DNA from: JASGCL01 sp965203915
GTDB lineage: Bacteria > Pseudomonadota > Alphaproteobacteria > JASGCL01
Direction: 5' to 3'
Length of the DNA stretch: 64,000 nt
Assembly: GCA_965203915.1 (NCBI GenBank)
Contig: OZ241918.1
Location: 186,001-250,000, forward strand
Shown in pieces: positions 42,808 through 51,895 of the stretch; positions within the stretch are counted from its first letter, which is position 1, and each line of letters opens with the position of its first letter. The notes below the pieces were generated by a model that was given only the letters and a program-made list of their open reading frames with translations, was not told the DNA's origin and did not search any database. The translations under genes were made by a program, and so were the position numbers.

Positions 42808-43446
42808 ATGACCAACCCTTCCGCTAACCCCGCTTCCAACGCTGCATCATCCCCGTCCAACCTAGCAAATAACCCGAGCCCAGTTTTGGCGATGGCGTCG
42901 ACAGGTGCAAAAAAATCATCGCCACCCTTACCAACCGACCAACAACGTTTGGCAAGCCTGGCCCAGGCGGTGCAAAATCATCCCGTCACCGCGGTGGCGG
43001 CGGCATTAAGCCGATTGAGCGACAAAGAATTGGCCGAATTGGGCAAAACCATCACGCCACAGGTTGCACAATTATATGAAAAAGCATTTGGTCCCGCCAT
43101 TTTGCATGTTTTGTCGCCCCTTACCCATGGCGACGACGGTGCCAACAATACGGCGCCATCATCCACCCCCGAAGATATTGTAAAAAATAATCAAGCGGCG
43201 ATGGATAATCATGACGAGAAAGTTGGCGATAGCCAGCCCGAACAACCTGGCAATAGCCTTGCCGAGCACGGCGGTGAAGACAATAATACCAGCAACAAGC
43301 AGACCAACAAGGGCATGACCGCCGAGGAAATTGCCAGTTTGGAGCAAGAGATAAGAACCCTGATGCGCGACCCGCGTTATTGGCGCGACCATGAACCAGC
43401 CCAATTGGCGAAGGTAGCCCAAGCCTTTGACAAATTATATGGCTAG
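42808..43446 (+). CDS. Second scaffold-like protein sharing the C-terminal motif
   Basis: 212 residues. The N-terminal two thirds are Ser/Pro/Asn-rich and differ from the preceding scaffold, with one helical part (LSRLSDKELAELGKTI). The last ~30 residues, LMRDPRYWRDHEPAQLAKV plus FDKLYG, match the scaffold C-terminus nearly position by position, so this looks like a capsid-contacting module reused. Good ribosome site AAGGAAACATAAC. Ends the plus-strand block before a terminator. Confidence 0.75.
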   Translation: MTNPSANPASNAASSPSNLANNPSPVLAMASTGAKKSSPPLPTDQQRLASLAQAVQNHPVTAVAAALSRLSDKELAELGKTITPQVAQLYEKAFGPAILHVLSPLTHGDDGANNTAPSSTPEDIVKNNQAAMDNHDEKVGDSQPEQPGNSLAEHGGEDNNTSNKQTNKGMTAEEIASLEQEIRTLMRDPRYWRDHEPAQLAKVAQAFDKLYG

Positions 43447-43470
43447 ATAATAGGTTTTATCCTTATCAAC

Positions 43471-43520
43471 AAATCCCCCATCCTTGTGATAAAACCATGA
43501 TGGTGGGGGATTTGATTTTT
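43471..43520 (+). terminator. Terminator of the portal-scaffold block
   Basis: AAATCCCCCATC paired with GATGGTGGGGGATTT, followed by GATTTTT. It lies between this block and the convergent membrane protein gene. Confidence 0.75.
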
Positions 43521-43529
43521 CAAGCCTTG

Positions 43530-45206
43530 TTATTTTTTCTTAGCTATCTTTCGCGTGATAGTTTTCCAACCGCCATGTTCCAACCAATGGACGGTGGAAA
43601 TAAAAAATTGCGCCCATAGGATAAGACTGGCGATGCTGGCAACAAAAAGATGTTTAATAAGTTCGGACTGGCCATCGGCGGTGGAAACAAGAATATCGCA
43701 AAATAAAATAGATGATATGAGGAAGGCAAAGTGCCGATTAAAAGAAAAATCATGGGGCAAAAAATGAAATGGCCGCCACAACATTATCAAGCCAATAAAA
43801 AAACTAGCGATAATATAACCCGCGCCATGCAGTGCGCTACTCAAAGCGGGCAACAACATCAAATAAAATGGCGGATAATTATCTTTGGTCACGCCCAATT
43901 TACCCTCTGTATCACGGTTGGCCGTTAACCCATATATCATTCCTAAGCCCCATTGTTCCAGATGTGGCCTGGGTGACCATATCTCACCCCAATGATGATA
44001 TATCATATAGAAATTGCCAACCTGACTGGCATTATCAAATAAAAATTTTAAGTAGCCCAAAGGTTCGGACAAAACCACCTTCACGGCTAAGCGATATCCA
44101 AATATATCGCGTGGCAACTTATCATAACACCATGAACCACCATCGCCGCGAGCACGTGGCAAATCAAATTTTTCCATGGTTGCTTGGGGGGATGTCGCGA
44201 AATGTAACGTGCCCTGATATGTCATGTGACAAGCGTTGATAGGTTTCCAATCATCGGCATATTGATTTTTATTTTTGTTGATGATAAAGAAAACAAAGGT
44301 AAGGGCAAGAAAGCTGCAAAGAAAGACCTTAACGGGCTTGGTTAGGTTGATGATAGAACGCGGAGCAACGCGCCGAGAAAATAAACACTTACCGAATAAA
44401 ATGGCAAATAGGGGGGCAATGATGACAAAATAAATATATTGCATTTTGCCAAATGACACCAAGCACAATAAAAAAAGCAGCAAGCAGACCAATATGTTGT
44501 GTGGGTTTTTTTCTGTCGCGCCCATATAATTCTTATTGCCGATGGCGGCGGCGTAGAAAGCAAATAACCCCATCATGGTTATAATGCCCAAGGGTTCGGC
44601 GTAAAATGTATTGTAGAAACCCGTTATGTTGGCAGCGGTTAATATTAAAAAAGAAAAAAGCAATACCGCGCAATTGGTAAGCGGGGCAGATTCGCGAGCA
44701 TGTGGCGATAGGGATATTTTCTTGCGCAATAAAAAAATGCAAGCAAAGAACAACCCATGGATAATAAAAAGCGGCAAAGAATAGATTTTTAAATTGATGA
44801 CATAGGGAGTGTATAATATTTTGTTCAAGGCAATGCCCAATGTCCAAAATGCGCGTATGGTGGTGAATGTATAACGGCCAGAGGCAAATGAATTTAATAT
44901 TCCCACATCCACATTTGGCGTCCAATAAAAATAAGGTTGGGTATTAAACCTTATCATAAACGGAAAAAGTTTTATTTCGTCAAACCACCAATCCGTTGGT
45001 TCTTGGGGTAATTCAACGGGCTTGACAATCGCGGTGTTCGTGCCGAGCGGGTGAATATAGCGATGTGAATCAGAATTATCAGCAACACCAAATTCGCGAT
45101 TGATAACAAAAATAAGAAACAGGCCCAAGATTAATAAGAGCCAATATAGTCTAGCTTGGTTTATGGCAATAATTTTGCCCAAAAATTTTAATTTTTGTTT
45201 TGCCAT
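43530..45206 (-). CDS. Polytopic membrane protein, tandem paralogue 1
   Basis: 558 residues with about ten or more membrane segments and a large extracytoplasmic loop near residues 35-100 (NREFGVADNSDSHRYIHP). The topology, with a first long loop after helix 1, is like GT-C glycosyltransferases or oligosaccharide polymerases, but I cannot name a family. About 80 percent identical by eye to the gene at 45367-47040, with a stretch near residues 160-270 almost identical even in DNA. Its promoter (45224-45252) is duplicated with it. Confidence 0.8.
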   Translation of the reverse strand: MAKQKLKFLGKIIAINQARLYWLLLILGLFLIFVINREFGVADNSDSHRYIHPLGTNTAIVKPVELPQEPTDWWFDEIKLFPFMIRFNTQPYFYWTPNVDVGILNSFASGRYTFTTIRAFWTLGIALNKILYTPYVINLKIYSLPLFIIHGLFFACIFLLRKKISLSPHARESAPLTNCAVLLFSFLILTAANITGFYNTFYAEPLGIITMMGLFAFYAAAIGNKNYMGATEKNPHNILVCLLLFLLCLVSFGKMQYIYFVIIAPLFAILFGKCLFSRRVAPRSIINLTKPVKVFLCSFLALTFVFFIINKNKNQYADDWKPINACHMTYQGTLHFATSPQATMEKFDLPRARGDGGSWCYDKLPRDIFGYRLAVKVVLSEPLGYLKFLFDNASQVGNFYMIYHHWGEIWSPRPHLEQWGLGMIYGLTANRDTEGKLGVTKDNYPPFYLMLLPALSSALHGAGYIIASFFIGLIMLWRPFHFLPHDFSFNRHFAFLISSILFCDILVSTADGQSELIKHLFVASIASLILWAQFFISTVHWLEHGGWKTITRKIAKKK

Positions 45207-45223
45207 TTTTATTTTTAAAACCG

Positions 45224-45252
45224 ACTATATAATAATATAAAATAAGACGCAA
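45224..45252 (-). promoter_or_regulatory. Probable promoter of membrane paralogue 1
   Basis: Minus strand TTGCGT, 17-base spacer, TATAGT, about 18 bases before the ATG. The same 65-base leader precedes paralogue 2. Confidence 0.6.
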
Positions 45253-45366
45253 TTAAAAAATTATTTAATTATAGAATGAAGGTCAGTGGCGTTAGTCCTG
45301 TCTGTTACATGCTTATTACGCGCTTATGATTGGACTTATTTCGTGCCCTTGGTTTTTTGACAGCAG

Positions 45367-47040
45367 CTATTTCTGCTTGCTTGCTTTTACTGTTATTCTT
45401 TTCCAACCGCCATGCTCTAACCAATGAATGGCGGAAATAAAGAATTGCGCCCATAGGATAAGACTGGCGATGCTGGCAACAAAAAGATGTTTGGGCAAGT
45501 CCATTTGACCATCAGCGGTGGAAATAAAAATATCACAAAATAAAATAGATGAGATGAGGAAGGCAAAACGGCGATTAAAGGAAAAATCGTGCGGCGAAAA
45601 ATGAAATGACCGCCACAACATTATCAAGCCAACCAAAAAACTGGCTATAATATAACCCGCGCCATACAGGACGCTGCTTAGGGCGGGCAACAACATCAAA
45701 TAAAATGGCGGATAATTATCTTTGGACACACCCACTACACCCTCCGCGTCGCGGCCAGTCATTAATCCGTATATCATTCCCAAACCAAATCGCTGTAATT
45801 GCGGCTTATTTGGGTCGAGCCGCACAAGGGGATTAAACATATAGAAATTGCCTACATGACTGGCGTTATCAAATAAAAATTTTAAGTAGCCCAAGGGTTC
45901 GGCAAGCGCGACCTTCATTGCTAAGCGATAGCCAAATATATCGCGTGGCAACTTATCATAACACCAATAACCACCGTCCCCGTTGGCGGTTGGCAAATGA
46001 AATTTTTCCATGGTTGCTTGGCGGGACGTCGCAAAATTTAACGTGCCCTGATATGTCATATGACAAGCCATGATGGGTTTGGCTATATCGGCATATTCAT
46101 TTTTATTTTTGTTGATGATAAAGAAAATAAGGGTTAGCGCAACGAAGCCGCCAAGAAAGATCTTAACGGGCTTGGTTAGGTTGATGATAGAACGCGGAGC
46201 AACGCGCCCAGAAAATAAATATTCACCGAACAGAATGACGAAGAGGGGTGCAATGATGACAAAATAAATATATTGCATTTTGCCAAATGACACCAAGCAC
46301 AATAAAAAAAGCAGCAAGCAGACCAATATGTTGTGTGGGTTTTTTTCTGTCGCGCCCATATAATTCTTATTGCCGATGGCTGCGGCATAGAAGGCAAACA
46401 ACCCCAGTATGGTTATAATGCCCATGGGTTCGCCGTAAAATGTATTATAAAAACCCGTTATATTGGCAGCGGTTAATATTAAAAAAGAAAAAAGCAACAC
46501 CGCGCAATTGGTAAGCGGGGCAGATTCGCGAGTATGTGGCGATAGGGATCTTTTCTTGCGCAACAAAAAAATGCAAGCAAAGAACAACCCATGGATGATA
46601 AAAAGCGGTAGGGAAAGGATTTTTAAATTGACGACATAGGGGGTGTATAATATTTTGTTTAAAGCAAAACCCACCGTCCAAAATGCCCGCATAGTGGTGA
46701 ATGAAAAATGACCCGAGGAAAATGATTTTAATATTCCGACATCCAAATTGGGTGTCCAATAAAAATAGGGTTGGGTTAAAAATCGCACCATAAATGGAAA
46801 CTTCTTTATTTCCTCGTCCCACCCGCCGACTGGTTCTTGGAGAAATTCGACAGGTTTCATAATGGCACTCGTTGTACTCGGAGCATGGATATAACGATGT
46901 GTATCGGCGTTATCAGCAACGCCAAATTCGCGATTGATAACAAAAATAAGAAACAGGCCCAAGACTAGCAATAGCCAATATAACCTAGCTTGGTTTATGG
47001 CAATAATTTTGCCCCCCAATTTTAATTTTTGTTTTGCCAT
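45367..47040 (-). CDS. Polytopic membrane protein, tandem paralogue 2
   Basis: 557 residues, same plan as paralogue 1. Differences cluster in the extracytoplasmic loop near residues 45-100 and in the segment near 365-415, while the middle is almost unchanged. This mosaic pattern suggests recent duplication with gene conversion or selection on exposed loops. Function probably in cell-surface glycan metabolism, by topology only. Confidence 0.8.
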   Translation of the reverse strand: MAKQKLKLGGKIIAINQARLYWLLLVLGLFLIFVINREFGVADNADTHRYIHAPSTTSAIMKPVEFLQEPVGGWDEEIKKFPFMVRFLTQPYFYWTPNLDVGILKSFSSGHFSFTTMRAFWTVGFALNKILYTPYVVNLKILSLPLFIIHGLFFACIFLLRKKRSLSPHTRESAPLTNCAVLLFSFLILTAANITGFYNTFYGEPMGIITILGLFAFYAAAIGNKNYMGATEKNPHNILVCLLLFLLCLVSFGKMQYIYFVIIAPLFVILFGEYLFSGRVAPRSIINLTKPVKIFLGGFVALTLIFFIINKNKNEYADIAKPIMACHMTYQGTLNFATSRQATMEKFHLPTANGDGGYWCYDKLPRDIFGYRLAMKVALAEPLGYLKFLFDNASHVGNFYMFNPLVRLDPNKPQLQRFGLGMIYGLMTGRDAEGVVGVSKDNYPPFYLMLLPALSSVLYGAGYIIASFLVGLIMLWRSFHFSPHDFSFNRRFAFLISSILFCDIFISTADGQMDLPKHLFVASIASLILWAQFFISAIHWLEHGGWKRITVKASKQK

Positions 47041-47057
47041 TTTTATTTTTAAAACCG

Positions 47058-47086
47058 ACTATATAATAATATAAAATAAGACGCAA
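47058..47086 (-). promoter_or_regulatory. Probable promoter of membrane paralogue 2
   Basis: Minus strand TTGCGT, 17-base spacer, TATAGT; identical to the promoter at 45224-45252. Confidence 0.6.
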
Positions 47087-47177
47087 TTAAAAAATTATTT
47101 ATTATGGGTCAGGGATTAGTAGGGGTATTGAAGCCAAATGAATTTGTTGAGCAAGATTTTGTCAATGATATCGACAA

Positions 47178-47816
47178 TTAAAATTTGAAGGCGAGGTTAA
47201 CGCCGAGGCCGCCCCCTTCATAAGTAACGGGCAGGAAGAAAATATCGGGGCGGCGTTGTAATTTTTCTTCATCCTTTAATGGCGTAACAAAAAGATAGGC
47301 AAATAATAGCGACAGGGCGGTTGCGCCCAAGGTGTCAGTAATAAAATGCCTCTGCCCTGCCACGCGCGAGTAGGCGGTGAAAATCCCCAATCCCCAAAAT
47401 GGTATCGATTCCAAAAATCCATAACGCACGGTAACAAACGCCGCAGGCCCCATGGTCGCCGCCGTATGGCCCGATGGAAAAGATTGAAAGTCCGTGGCGC
47501 CGTTGGGCCGTTGGCGCATGGTCGCGCTTTTTAATATAAACATCGAACCTAAGGTGCCCGCCATGGTTGTCGTGCCTTGCCATAAACCTTCATAATCCCA
47601 ATGGAGCGCGATAAGCCCATACATCAGCGCGGGCGAAACATATTGCAAGGCATCGCCGACCTTCACCACCGCGCCAATGGTGGCGGGGTTTTGATGGGTG
47701 ATGAAGGCGGGGGAATCAACCTCCTGCCAATTGAATGCTTTGCTATCCTGCGCGCCGCATAATGCAATCACCGTCAGCAAGACGATAAAAAAGCGTAAGA
47801 TTTTTTTGCTTATCAT
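47178..47816 (-). CDS. PAP2-family phosphatase, exported
   Basis: 212 residues from the ATG at 47816, chosen because it opens with a signal peptide (ISKKILRFFIVLLTVIALCG). The frame is open further upstream and an ATG at 47843 is possible. The three PAP2 acid phosphatase motifs are present: KSATMRQRP, FPSGHTAA and SRVAGQRHFITD. Likely dephosphorylates lipid phosphates (undecaprenyl-PP or phosphatidate) at the periplasmic side. Confidence 0.85.
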   Translation of the reverse strand: MISKKILRFFIVLLTVIALCGAQDSKAFNWQEVDSPAFITHQNPATIGAVVKVGDALQYVSPALMYGLIALHWDYEGLWQGTTTMAGTLGSMFILKSATMRQRPNGATDFQSFPSGHTAATMGPAAFVTVRYGFLESIPFWGLGIFTAYSRVAGQRHFITDTLGATALSLLFAYLFVTPLKDEEKLQRRPDIFFLPVTYEGGGLGVNLAFKF

Positions 47817-47986
47817 GTTATGGGTGTTTTTAACGCGGGGCATATGTTGTTGAATGAAACGAAGGATAGAATGTAAATAACCGATGGTTGGTGTATAAAA
47901 AAGGCAAGCGGGTAGTAAGAAATTTATAATAAATGGTTTTTTATTCCTATCACTGGTTTTTATGAAAAACAATCAGCTTTATTTTT

Positions 47987-48020
47987 GGTTTATTTCTGGT
48001 TTATTTCTGGTTTATTTTTG
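47987..48020. repeat. Short tandem repeat of TTTATTTCTGGT
   Basis: About three copies of a 12-base unit just upstream of dxr (GGTTTATTTCTGGTTTATTTCTGG, last copy altered). It lies in the divergent region between the PAP2 gene and dxr. Confidence 0.7.
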
Positions 48021-48058
48021 GGCATAAACCTATTATCACAAAAACGGCATATAGAATC

Positions 48059-49243
48059 ATGGCAAACCAGCAAAAGCAAATAACCATTTTGGGGGCAACG
48101 GGCACCATTGGCCAAAACACCCTGGCGGTGATTGACCAGCATGGCGATAAATTCGCCCTGCATGGTTTGACGGCGCATCGCGATGCCGCGGGCTTGGCAA
48201 GGTTGGCAGAAAAATACAAACCGCAGATATTGGCCCTGGGCGACGATGGTGCCGAAACCCGCCAAGCCTGGCAAGCAGAATTGGCGCGCAATAAAAACCT
48301 AAGCACCATACCCATGGGGTGGGGCGCAGGTGCCCTAGATAAAGTGGCGGCCAGCAAGGTCGACATGGTGGTGGTGGGGATTGTGGGCATGGCGGCGTTG
48401 GCACCCATTTGGCATGGGTTGCGGGCGGGCAATTCTATCGCCCTTGCTAATAAAGAAGCCATTGTTGCGGCGGGGCATTTGCTGTTGCCATTGTATAAAA
48501 AAAATATCATCCCCATCGATTCAGAACATAATGCTATTTTTCAATGTCTATTGGGACAAGACATGGCGGCGGTGGCGAAGGTTATTTTGACAGCCTCGGG
48601 CGGGCCATTTTTACAACGCGACAAAAAAACTTTTGCCAGCATCACCCCCGCGGAGGCCATTGCCCACCCGCGCTGGCAAATGGGTAAAAAAATATCGGTC
48701 GATTCGGCGACCATGTTTAACAAGGCCTTAGAAATGATAGAGGCCGCCTACCTGTTTGACCTGCCCCCTGAAAAAATTGATGTGGTCATGCACCCCGAAT
48801 CCCTGGTGCATTCTTTTGTTTTGTTTAACGATGGCGGGCATTTGGCGCAAATGGCACTGCCCGATATGAAAATTCCTATCAGCTTCGCCCTTGGCTACCC
48901 CGAACGTTTATCTTTGACGGGGTTGCAGCCTGCAAAAAATTATTGGCAAGCCACGAACAGTTGGCATTTTTTACCGCCCGATGAAGAGAAATTTTACGCC
49001 CTCGCCCTGGCGCGCCGTGCCTTACAAACCGCGGGCACCGCACCGTTGATATTAAACAGCAGCAACGAAACCTTGGTGGAAAAATTTTTGGCTGGCATGA
49101 TACCCTTCACAGCTATTGAAAAGGGGGTCGAAGCTATGCTACAAACAATTACCTTGCCCTTAGCCACCAGCATGGAGGAAGTTATAGACCAAGACATCAT
49201 GGTAAAAAAACAAACGATGGCATGGATAAAAAATTTGGGATGA
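48059..49243 (+). CDS. dxr: 1-deoxy-D-xylulose 5-phosphate reductoisomerase
   Basis: 394 residues. Second step of the MEP isoprenoid pathway. NADPH loop TILGATGTIGQNTL near residue 9, ALANKEAIVAAG near 129, PIDSEHNAIFQ near 152, the metal site and substrate loop LTASGGPF near 183, HPRWQMGKKISVDSATM near 206, and EAAYLF near 232. Followed by rseP, the common dxr-rseP order. Confidence 0.96.
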   Translation: MANQQKQITILGATGTIGQNTLAVIDQHGDKFALHGLTAHRDAAGLARLAEKYKPQILALGDDGAETRQAWQAELARNKNLSTIPMGWGAGALDKVAASKVDMVVVGIVGMAALAPIWHGLRAGNSIALANKEAIVAAGHLLLPLYKKNIIPIDSEHNAIFQCLLGQDMAAVAKVILTASGGPFLQRDKKTFASITPAEAIAHPRWQMGKKISVDSATMFNKALEMIEAAYLFDLPPEKIDVVMHPESLVHSFVLFNDGGHLAQMALPDMKIPISFALGYPERLSLTGLQPAKNYWQATNSWHFLPPDEEKFYALALARRALQTAGTAPLILNSSNETLVEKFLAGMIPFTAIEKGVEAMLQTITLPLATSMEEVIDQDIMVKKQTMAWIKNLG

Positions 49244-49290
49244 GTAATTAACCCCGCAACAAAAAATGAAAAAAACAGAAGGATAAAAAA

Positions 49291-50442
49291 ATGTTTGATA
49301 AATTGATTCAAGGGTTGGGAATTGGCAATTTCTTTTTGGTGCTGACCCTGTTGGTTTTTGTTCACGAATTGGGTCATTATGCGGTGGCGCGATTTTGCCG
49401 TGTTAAGGTGCTGGCTTTTTCTATTGGGTTTGGTCCCAAAATATTTGGTTTTTTTGACAGGGCGGGCACCGAATGGAAATTATCCTGGCTGCCGCTGGGT
49501 GGGTTTGTAAAAATGTTGGGGGAAATGTTGCCCGTGCCGCGCGAAAAACAACGGCAACTTGACGCCACCATCAACCGTGCCGACCTGCCCTTTGCTTTTC
49601 ATAAAAAGGCAGTATGGCAAAGATTCCTTATCGTTGCCGCGGGTCCCATCGCCAATTTTTTATTTGCCTTTGTGCTGTTGACCATCATGGCTTTTTCTTT
49701 TGGTGTTGTCACGCCGCAACCCCCCATTGATACCAACAAGGCAGCGACCGAATTTGTAACGGTGGGGCAGGTGATGAGCAATTCCGCCGCCGAATTTGCA
49801 GGATTAAAAGCGGGCGATAAAATTGTGATGATGAATAAAAAAATAGTGAAAGCCCCCGAAGATATTTTGCATTTTATGGAAGCAAGCAACGGCGATAAAA
49901 TAGCCATGACCTTGCTGCGTGATGGCAAAAAAAATATCATCACGGTGAAGCCAAACCCCGCGGGTTCGAAAAACGGCAAAACAACCTATCGGCTTGGCAT
50001 TTCTTTTCAATCATTGGGACAGGGAATTGTTTTACAAAAAACCAATTTTTGGGGGGCGGTCAAACATGGCGCATGGCAAACGGTGTATTTGACGGGCGAA
50101 ACCATCGGCGGGTTAAAGAAAATATTCACGGGACAAATTGGGCTGGATCAATTGGGTGGCCCCGTGATGATAGCCAAAATGTCGGGCGATGTGGGCGCCG
50201 CGGGTGGCTATGCCTTTTTATCCTTCATGGTGATGTTATCATTGAATTTGGCGATTATTAATTTGTTCCCCATTCCTGTGTTGGATGGTGGGCATTTGGT
50301 GTTGCTGACGATAGAACAAATTTTTCGCAAACCCGTGCCGCAAATATTGCAACAGGGCATGATGATGGCGGGCATGGTTTTCTTGGTGTTGCTGATGATT
50401 GCTGTCACCGCCAAAGATATTTGGCAATTGTTTTTGCAATAA
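49291..50442 (+). CDS. rseP: Site-2 membrane protease RseP
   Basis: 383 residues, shorter than E. coli RseP (450), with one PDZ domain as common in Alphaproteobacteria. Zinc motif HELGH in LVFVHELGHYAVARF near residue 27; PDZ near 150-230; third motif FPIPVLDGGHL near 328. Cleaves anti-sigma factors inside the membrane. 47 bases after dxr. Confidence 0.95.
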   Translation: MFDKLIQGLGIGNFFLVLTLLVFVHELGHYAVARFCRVKVLAFSIGFGPKIFGFFDRAGTEWKLSWLPLGGFVKMLGEMLPVPREKQRQLDATINRADLPFAFHKKAVWQRFLIVAAGPIANFLFAFVLLTIMAFSFGVVTPQPPIDTNKAATEFVTVGQVMSNSAAEFAGLKAGDKIVMMNKKIVKAPEDILHFMEASNGDKIAMTLLRDGKKNIITVKPNPAGSKNGKTTYRLGISFQSLGQGIVLQKTNFWGAVKHGAWQTVYLTGETIGGLKKIFTGQIGLDQLGGPVMIAKMSGDVGAAGGYAFLSFMVMLSLNLAIINLFPIPVLDGGHLVLLTIEQIFRKPVPQILQQGMMMAGMVFLVLLMIAVTAKDIWQLFLQ

Positions 50443-50581
50443 TTTTGTTGGCTTGGCTTGGGGGCTTGACTCTTGGTTTGTTATCGGCTACGCGGGATAA
50501 TAATATATATTTCAGCCCGAAGGGGATAGAGCGAAACAATCACCACCAACGGGTAACAATAAAAAAATAAGGAAAAATAAC

Positions 50582-50953
50582 ATGGCGCGCATTACTGTCG
50601 AAGACTGCATCAAAAAAATAAACAACCGCTTTGAATTGGTGGTGTTGGCCTCGGCGCGCACCCGCGAGATTTGGAAGGGTAATGAAACCCAAGTTAAAAA
50701 AGACAATGATAAGCCGCCCATTATTGCGTTGCGCGAAATTGCCGATACCGATGTTGATTTTGAAAAATTGCGCCAACAAATTATTACCGCCCTGCAACGG
50801 GTGACGGTGCGTGAAGAAATAAGCGACAAGGAAGTTCGCGAAGTCTTGGCGGAAGAATCAAACCGTGGCCTTAAGGACGATAAGGATATGGATGCGCTAG
50901 GCGATAGCTCACAAATTTTTGAAGATGCCGACGTTAGCAAGTTGGAACATTAA
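50582..50953 (+). CDS. rpoZ: RNA polymerase omega subunit
   Basis: 123 residues. Opening ARITVEDCIKKINNRFELVVLAS is the omega signature, followed by ARTREIW. The acidic C-terminal tail (LKDDKDMDALGDSSQIFEDAD) is typical of alphaproteobacterial omega. Helps assemble RNA polymerase and takes part in ppGpp binding in many Proteobacteria. Confidence 0.95.
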   Translation: MARITVEDCIKKINNRFELVVLASARTREIWKGNETQVKKDNDKPPIIALREIADTDVDFEKLRQQIITALQRVTVREEISDKEVREVLAEESNRGLKDDKDMDALGDSSQIFEDADVSKLEH

Positions 50954-51027
50954 TATATTTTTTTAATATAAAAAAAAGCCTAGCTAAACGGCGAAAGATA
51001 AAAGCAATCATTTGAGAGAATAACATC

Positions 51028-51549
51028 ATGGATATGAGCAAAATATCGGTGGGGAAAAATCCACCCGAAGATATCAATGTCATTATCGAAATTCCGATGA
51101 TGATGCCCATCAAATACGAATTTGATAAGGAAGCGGGCATGGTGATAGTGGATAGGTTTTTGGCAACGCCGATGTATTACCCTTGCAATTATGGTTTTAT
51201 ACCCCACACCCTGTCGGGCGATGGCGACCCAGCCGACGCGTTGGTGGTGGCACCCTTTGCCCTGATGGCGGGTTCGGTTATTCGCACCCGTCCCGTCGGG
51301 GTTTTGCTGACCGAGGATGAATCGGGCAAGGATGAAAAATTGATTTGTGTCCCCCATGGTAAGGTGACCCCGCTGTATGATAAAATTCATGAAGCGACCG
51401 ATTTGCCAGAAATTTTGTTGGCGCAAATAAAACATTTTTTTGAACATTACAAAGATTTGGAAAAAGGAAAATTCGTTAAGGTAACAGGGTTTGCCGATGC
51501 CAAACAGGCCAAGGCAATTATTGACACCGCTATCAAAAATTATAAATAA
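51028..51549 (+). CDS. ppa: Inorganic pyrophosphatase, family I
   Basis: 173 residues, standard size. Hydrolyses PPi to drive biosynthesis. Seen: IIEIPMMMPIKYEFDKEAG near residue 19, the active-site signature GDGDPADALVV near 65, and YKDLEKGKFVKV near 149. The ATG at 51028 fits; a second ATG two codons on is also possible. Confidence 0.96.
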   Translation: MDMSKISVGKNPPEDINVIIEIPMMMPIKYEFDKEAGMVIVDRFLATPMYYPCNYGFIPHTLSGDGDPADALVVAPFALMAGSVIRTRPVGVLLTEDESGKDEKLICVPHGKVTPLYDKIHEATDLPEILLAQIKHFFEHYKDLEKGKFVKVTGFADAKQAKAIIDTAIKNYK

Positions 51550-51628
51550 TTTTTGGCGCGCCGCGGCTTGGTTGAAGTCTTGGCTTCATTTGGTTATCTT
51601 GTCGCCCCTTGGGGCTTTTTTGGTTGCT

Positions 51629-51895
51629 ATGTCCCTCCCTCCCTCTTCCCCCCCGATCCACCAACGGCTTGATACCTCTGGCCTTTTGTGCCCCTTACCC
51701 GTGTTAAAGGCACAAAAAATATTACGCAGCATGCAGCCAGGCGAAGTATTGGAAGTGCTGGCCACCGACCCCAAGGCTTGGCACGACTTCCCCATTTTTT
51801 GTGAAGAACAAAATCATAACCTTTTGCAACATAATATTTTGCAAGGCGATAAAAATAATGGTAGGTTTGTTTTTATTATTCAAAAACAAACATGA
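51629..51895 (+). CDS. TusA-family sulfur carrier
   Basis: 88 residues from the ATG at 51629; upstream in-frame codons overlap the ppa end and are unlikely to be used. LDTSGLLCPLPVLKAQKIL near residue 14 has the conserved CPLP with the sulfur-carrying Cys, and MQPGEVLEVLATDPKAWHDF completes the fold. Likely carries persulfide sulfur for tRNA modification or another pathway. Its stop overlaps the start of the chorismate mutase gene (ATGA). Confidence 0.9.
   Translation: MSLPPSSPPIHQRLDTSGLLCPLPVLKAQKILRSMQPGEVLEVLATDPKAWHDFPIFCEEQNHNLLQHNILQGDKNNGRFVFIIQKQT

Noticed and set aside
26316..43446. Ordinary complete prophage
   Set aside because: No integrase, repressor, replication, lysis or fibre genes and no flanking att-like repeats were seen in the window, and cellular biosynthetic genes lie between the blocks.
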